Assembly (NCBI RefSeq): GCF_016234775.1
Contig: NZ_JACRAH010000003.1
Span: 62,001 to 126,000, forward strand
DNA: 64,000 nucleotides
DNA from: Aquabacterium sp.
GTDB lineage: Bacteria > Pseudomonadota > Gammaproteobacteria > Burkholderiales > Burkholderiaceae_C
Reading direction: 5' to 3'
The notes beneath the pieces were generated by a model that was given only the letters and a program-made list of their open reading frames with translations, was not told the DNA's origin and did not search any database. The translations under genes were made by a program, and so were the position numbers. Position 1 is the first letter of the stretch. Each line of letters opens with the position of its first letter. Of the stretch, positions 61,772 through 64,000 are shown in pieces.

Positions 61772-62701
61772 TCAGCCTCTTGCGCGGGCGTTCGGGCCCA
61801 GGTTGTCCAGCAAGAAGTCAGCGAGCAGGCGCGCACGCTTGTGCAAGTGGCGTGCGCTGGGGTACACGATGGAAAACGGCCGCGAGCGCCCGCCGAACGG
61901 CGCCAGCACCTCGACCAGCTCACCACTGAGCAACTCGCGCTCAACCAGGAAGCGGCTGGTCTGATACAGCCCCCCGCCATGGCGCGCCAGGTGCACGCCG
62001 CCATCGAGCTCCTCCGAGCAGGTGATGCTGCCGCGTGTGCTCACCTCGACATCCTGCCCGTCGACGATGAAGGACCAGTCCACACAACGCCCTGTGCGCG
62101 GCAACACGAACTGGATGCACTCGTGGCCACGCAGGTCGTCGATGGTCTTGGGCTCGCCGGCGCGCGCCAGATACCCGGGTGAGGCCACCACCACCAGTTC
62201 CGAGTCTTCGATCTTGCGCGCCACCAGGCTGGAGTCGGCCTGATGGCGCGCACGCACCGCCAGATCGAAGCGGTCCTTGGCGAAGTCCACGTTGCGGTTG
62301 CTGAGCTGGATCTCCAGGCTGATCTCGGGGTGCCGTTGCCGAAAGCGGGGCAAGAGCGGCAGCACCCGATGGCGCCCATAACCTGTCGCCAGGCTCAGCC
62401 TCACCACACCCGATGGCTGCGATTGCTGGCGACTCAACTGGCGCTCCACCTCGGTGAGCTGCGACAAGGTCAGGCGGCATTGCGCCAGGTACAGCCGCCC
62501 CGGATCGCTCAGGCGGATCTGGCGCGTGGTGCGCATGAACAGGCGCACGCCCAACCGCGCCTCCAGCCGGGCTACGCTGCGGCTCACCGCGCTGGGCGTC
62601 ATGCCGGTGCGTTCGGCTGCGGCGGTGAAGCTGGCGGCATCGGCTGCCAGCACGAACAGCTCCATGTCGCCCAGTTGCGCGTCTTCAAACTGTCGGCTCA
62701 T
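61772..62701 (-). CDS. LysR family transcriptional regulator
   Basis: 309-residue LysR regulator. The N-terminal helix-turn-helix (DMELFVLAADAASFTAAAERTG, MTPSAVSRSVARLEARLGVRL) and the effector domain (GVVRLSLATGYGRHRVLPLLP, HECIQFVLPRTGR) are typical of the DsdC/PecT-like group. It is divergent from the GST gene with 155 bases between, so GST and the following nitronate monooxygenase are plausible targets. Confidence 0.87.
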   Translation of the reverse strand: MSRQFEDAQLGDMELFVLAADAASFTAAAERTGMTPSAVSRSVARLEARLGVRLFMRTTRQIRLSDPGRLYLAQCRLTLSQLTEVERQLSRQQSQPSGVVRLSLATGYGRHRVLPLLPRFRQRHPEISLEIQLSNRNVDFAKDRFDLAVRARHQADSSLVARKIEDSELVVVASPGYLARAGEPKTIDDLRGHECIQFVLPRTGRCVDWSFIVDGQDVEVSTRGSITCSEELDGGVHLARHGGGLYQTSRFLVERELLSGELVEVLAPFGGRSRPFSIVYPSARHLHKRARLLADFLLDNLGPNARARG

Positions 62702-62856
62702 GCGAGGCCCTCCGCTTTGATCAGGTTCATCTTCCCACGCCTATTTTTGCGCCATACGCATCAGTCATGTGAACCATAGCCCATTCACATGCACTGCAAG
62801 CATCAATAAGCTGAAAGCCCTGATCAACACAAGGGCCCACGGCCCCTCCACGCATC

Positions 62857-63465
62857 ATGAAGCTCTACTACAGCCCCGGCGCCTGCTCGCTCGCCCCACA
62901 TGCCCTGCTGATCGACATCGCCCTGCCGTTCGAACTGGTCAAGGTCGACACCGGCAAAGGTCTGACCGAACATGGCCTGCGCTTCAGCGACATCACACCC
63001 AAGGGCGCCGTGCCCCTGCCCGAACTCGACAACGGCGAGCGCCTCAGTGAAGGCGTGGTGATCTGCCAGTACTTGTGCGACCAGGCCGGCCGCACCGACC
63101 TCATGCCCGCAGCAGGCACCATGGCGCGCTACCGGGTGATGGAGTGGCAGAACTACATCACCTCCGAACTGCACAAGTCGTTTGCGCCCTTGTTCAACGC
63201 GCAGGCCTCCAAGGACACCAAGGCCTTGTTCACCGAGCAACTGCAGCGCAAGTTCGCCTGGGTGTCATCGCAACTGGCCGACCGCCTCTACCTGACGGGC
63301 GAGACCTACACCGCCGCCGATGCCTATCTGTTCGTGGTCGCGTCCTGGGCGGCGTATGTGCAGCTGGATCTGTCGGCGCACACGCATTTGCAGGCCTTCC
63401 TGGGCCGAGTGAAGGCTCGCCCCGCCATGCTCGCCGCCATGAAGGCGGAAGGGCTGCTGCAGTAA
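62857..63465 (+). CDS. glutathione S-transferase (beta class)
   Basis: 202-residue GST: N-terminal thioredoxin-like domain with YYSPGACSLAPH, including the beta-class catalytic Ser/Cys region, PKGAVPLPEL with cis-Pro, and L-S-E-G at the GSH-binding site; C-terminal helical domain from about residue 90. It conjugates or reduces substrates with glutathione in the cytoplasm. Expected partners: the divergent LysR regulator and the downstream nitronate monooxygenase, which begins 21 bases after the GST stop. Confidence 0.92.
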   Translation: MKLYYSPGACSLAPHALLIDIALPFELVKVDTGKGLTEHGLRFSDITPKGAVPLPELDNGERLSEGVVICQYLCDQAGRTDLMPAAGTMARYRVMEWQNYITSELHKSFAPLFNAQASKDTKALFTEQLQRKFAWVSSQLADRLYLTGETYTAADAYLFVVASWAAYVQLDLSAHTHLQAFLGRVKARPAMLAAMKAEGLLQ

Positions 63466-63486
63466 ACGCAAGAAGGCCGCACGATC

Positions 63487-64000
63487 ATGCACACCGATAC
63501 CGCTTTCACCCGCAGGCTGGGGCTGCCTTGGCCCCTTGTCCAAGGCCCTTTTGGCGGCGGGCTGTCGTCCGTCTCGCTCGTGTCGGCCGTCAACGAGGCG
63601 GGCGGGCTGGGCTCGTTCGGTGTGCATCACCTGCATGCGGATCAGATCATGCAGGTCGCCCGTGATTTGCGAGTGGCGACGAACAGGCCCTTTGCACTCA
63701 ATCTGTGGATCCCCTTGCACGATGAGCCGGAGCACCCCGTCGTGTCCGATGCGCAATGGGATCGGGCCGTGCGCCGCCTGCAGCCCTTCTTCGACGAACT
63801 CGGGCTGGATGCGCCCTCACGGCCCACGCCGTCTGCCGTCTGGCCGGCCTACGATCAGCAAATCGAGGCCTTGCTGGAAGCCCGGCCCGCCGTGTTCAGC
63901 TTCGTGTTTGGCATCCCCTCGCCAGCGATCCTGTCTCGCTGTCAGCAACTCGGCATCGTGACGATCGGCGCGGCCACCACGCCGCATGAGGCCCGCCTGC
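63487..64000 (+). CDS. nitronate monooxygenase family protein, N-terminal part (runs off window edge)
   Basis: 171 residues of a TIM-barrel FMN enzyme of the 2-nitropropane dioxygenase/nitronate monooxygenase family: RLGLPWPLVQGPFGGGLSS at the FMN-binding start, then VNEAGGLGSFG and PFALNLWIPLHDEP, and later FSFVFGIPSP. The catalytic histidine region is beyond the window edge. Oxidises nitronates or related propionate-3-nitronate-type toxins using FMN and O2. Likely co-transcribed with the GST gene upstream. Confidence 0.87.
   Translation, partial: MHTDTAFTRRLGLPWPLVQGPFGGGLSSVSLVSAVNEAGGLGSFGVHHLHADQIMQVARDLRVATNRPFALNLWIPLHDEPEHPVVSDAQWDRAVRRLQPFFDELGLDAPSRPTPSAVWPAYDQQIEALLEARPAVFSFVFGIPSPAILSRCQQLGIVTIGAATTPHEARL

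Noticed and set aside
1-64000. CRISPR arrays, insertion sequences, prophage, integrase or att sites, tRNA or rRNA genes
   Set aside because: No regular repeat-spacer pattern, transposase, phage structural genes or tRNA-like cloverleaf was seen on either strand.

Overview
This window looks like chromosomal DNA of a GC-rich betaproteobacterium, most likely order Burkholderiales (Comamonadaceae or the Aquabacterium/Leptothrix/Rubrivivax side). The evidence is the strong G/C preference at third codon positions, a second infA next to a glycine-rich RRM protein, a MetR-type LysR regulator, an RlmN-like paralogue, a DUF3297 protein, a PEP-CTERM protein and the dense packing of c-di-GMP genes. I saw no insertion sequence, prophage, integrase, CRISPR array, rRNA or tRNA, so this reads as core and lineage-specific chromosome rather than a mobile island.

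Layout. 1-5.5 kb: edge of a MASE1 membrane sensor, RlmN-like methyltransferase, acetoacetate-CoA ligase, a beta-lactamase-fold hydrolase, a J-domain protein. 5.6-8.2 kb: three unrecognised genes in a row. 8.2-11.2 kb: minus-strand operon of a GDT1-type Mn exporter, a DmeF-like CDF transporter and a persulfide dioxygenase-rhodanese fusion, led by a yybP-ykoY (Mn2+) riboswitch. 11.4-13.3 kb: secreted beta-lactamase-fold protein and terminator. 13.5-20.5 kb: signalling operon (PAS-GGDEF-EAL-REC-PAS, HDOD, soluble histidine kinase, REC-HD-GYP, REC). 20.5-24.9 kb: MetR, carboxylesterase, YiiX-like hydrolase, acetoacetate-decarboxylase-like protein, a decayed DUF6279 lipoprotein, LysR. 25.2-32.5 kb: a pim-like dicarboxylate beta-oxidation operon ending in glutaryl-CoA dehydrogenase and a Rid protein. 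32.5-37.1 kb: CocE-type hydrolase, AraC regulator, transglutaminase-like protease. 37.3-40.3 kb: REC-HPt and REC-PAS-GGDEF-EAL pair. 40.4-45.9 kb: M20 peptidase, DUF3297, DsbA-fold protein, glycine-zipper protein, Baeyer-Villiger-type monooxygenase. 45.9-47.8 kb: hisC behind a histidine-rich leader peptide and attenuator. 47.8-48.7 kb: RRM protein, IF-1 and a small conserved protein. 49-55.3 kb: DUF1566 protein, hybrid histidine kinase, deaminase-fold protein, and an 857-residue protein made of two complete membrane-GGDEF units. 55.8-61.1 kb: an MksF/MksE/MksB-like condensin operon with no MksG/JetD nuclease. 61.1-64 kb: PEP-CTERM protein, LysR, GST, and the start of a nitronate monooxygenase.

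How it works together. Four ideas dominate: c-di-GMP and phosphorelay signalling (at least six proteins, several with degenerate catalytic motifs), RNA-level control (Mn riboswitch, histidine attenuator), chain-shortening of dicarboxylic acids from pimeloyl-CoA-like substrates to glutaryl-CoA and crotonyl-CoA, and chromosome organisation by a bacterial condensin. The features most worth following up are the two-unit cyclase, the nuclease-less condensin, the attenuated stand-alone hisC and the riboswitch-led metal/sulfur operon.
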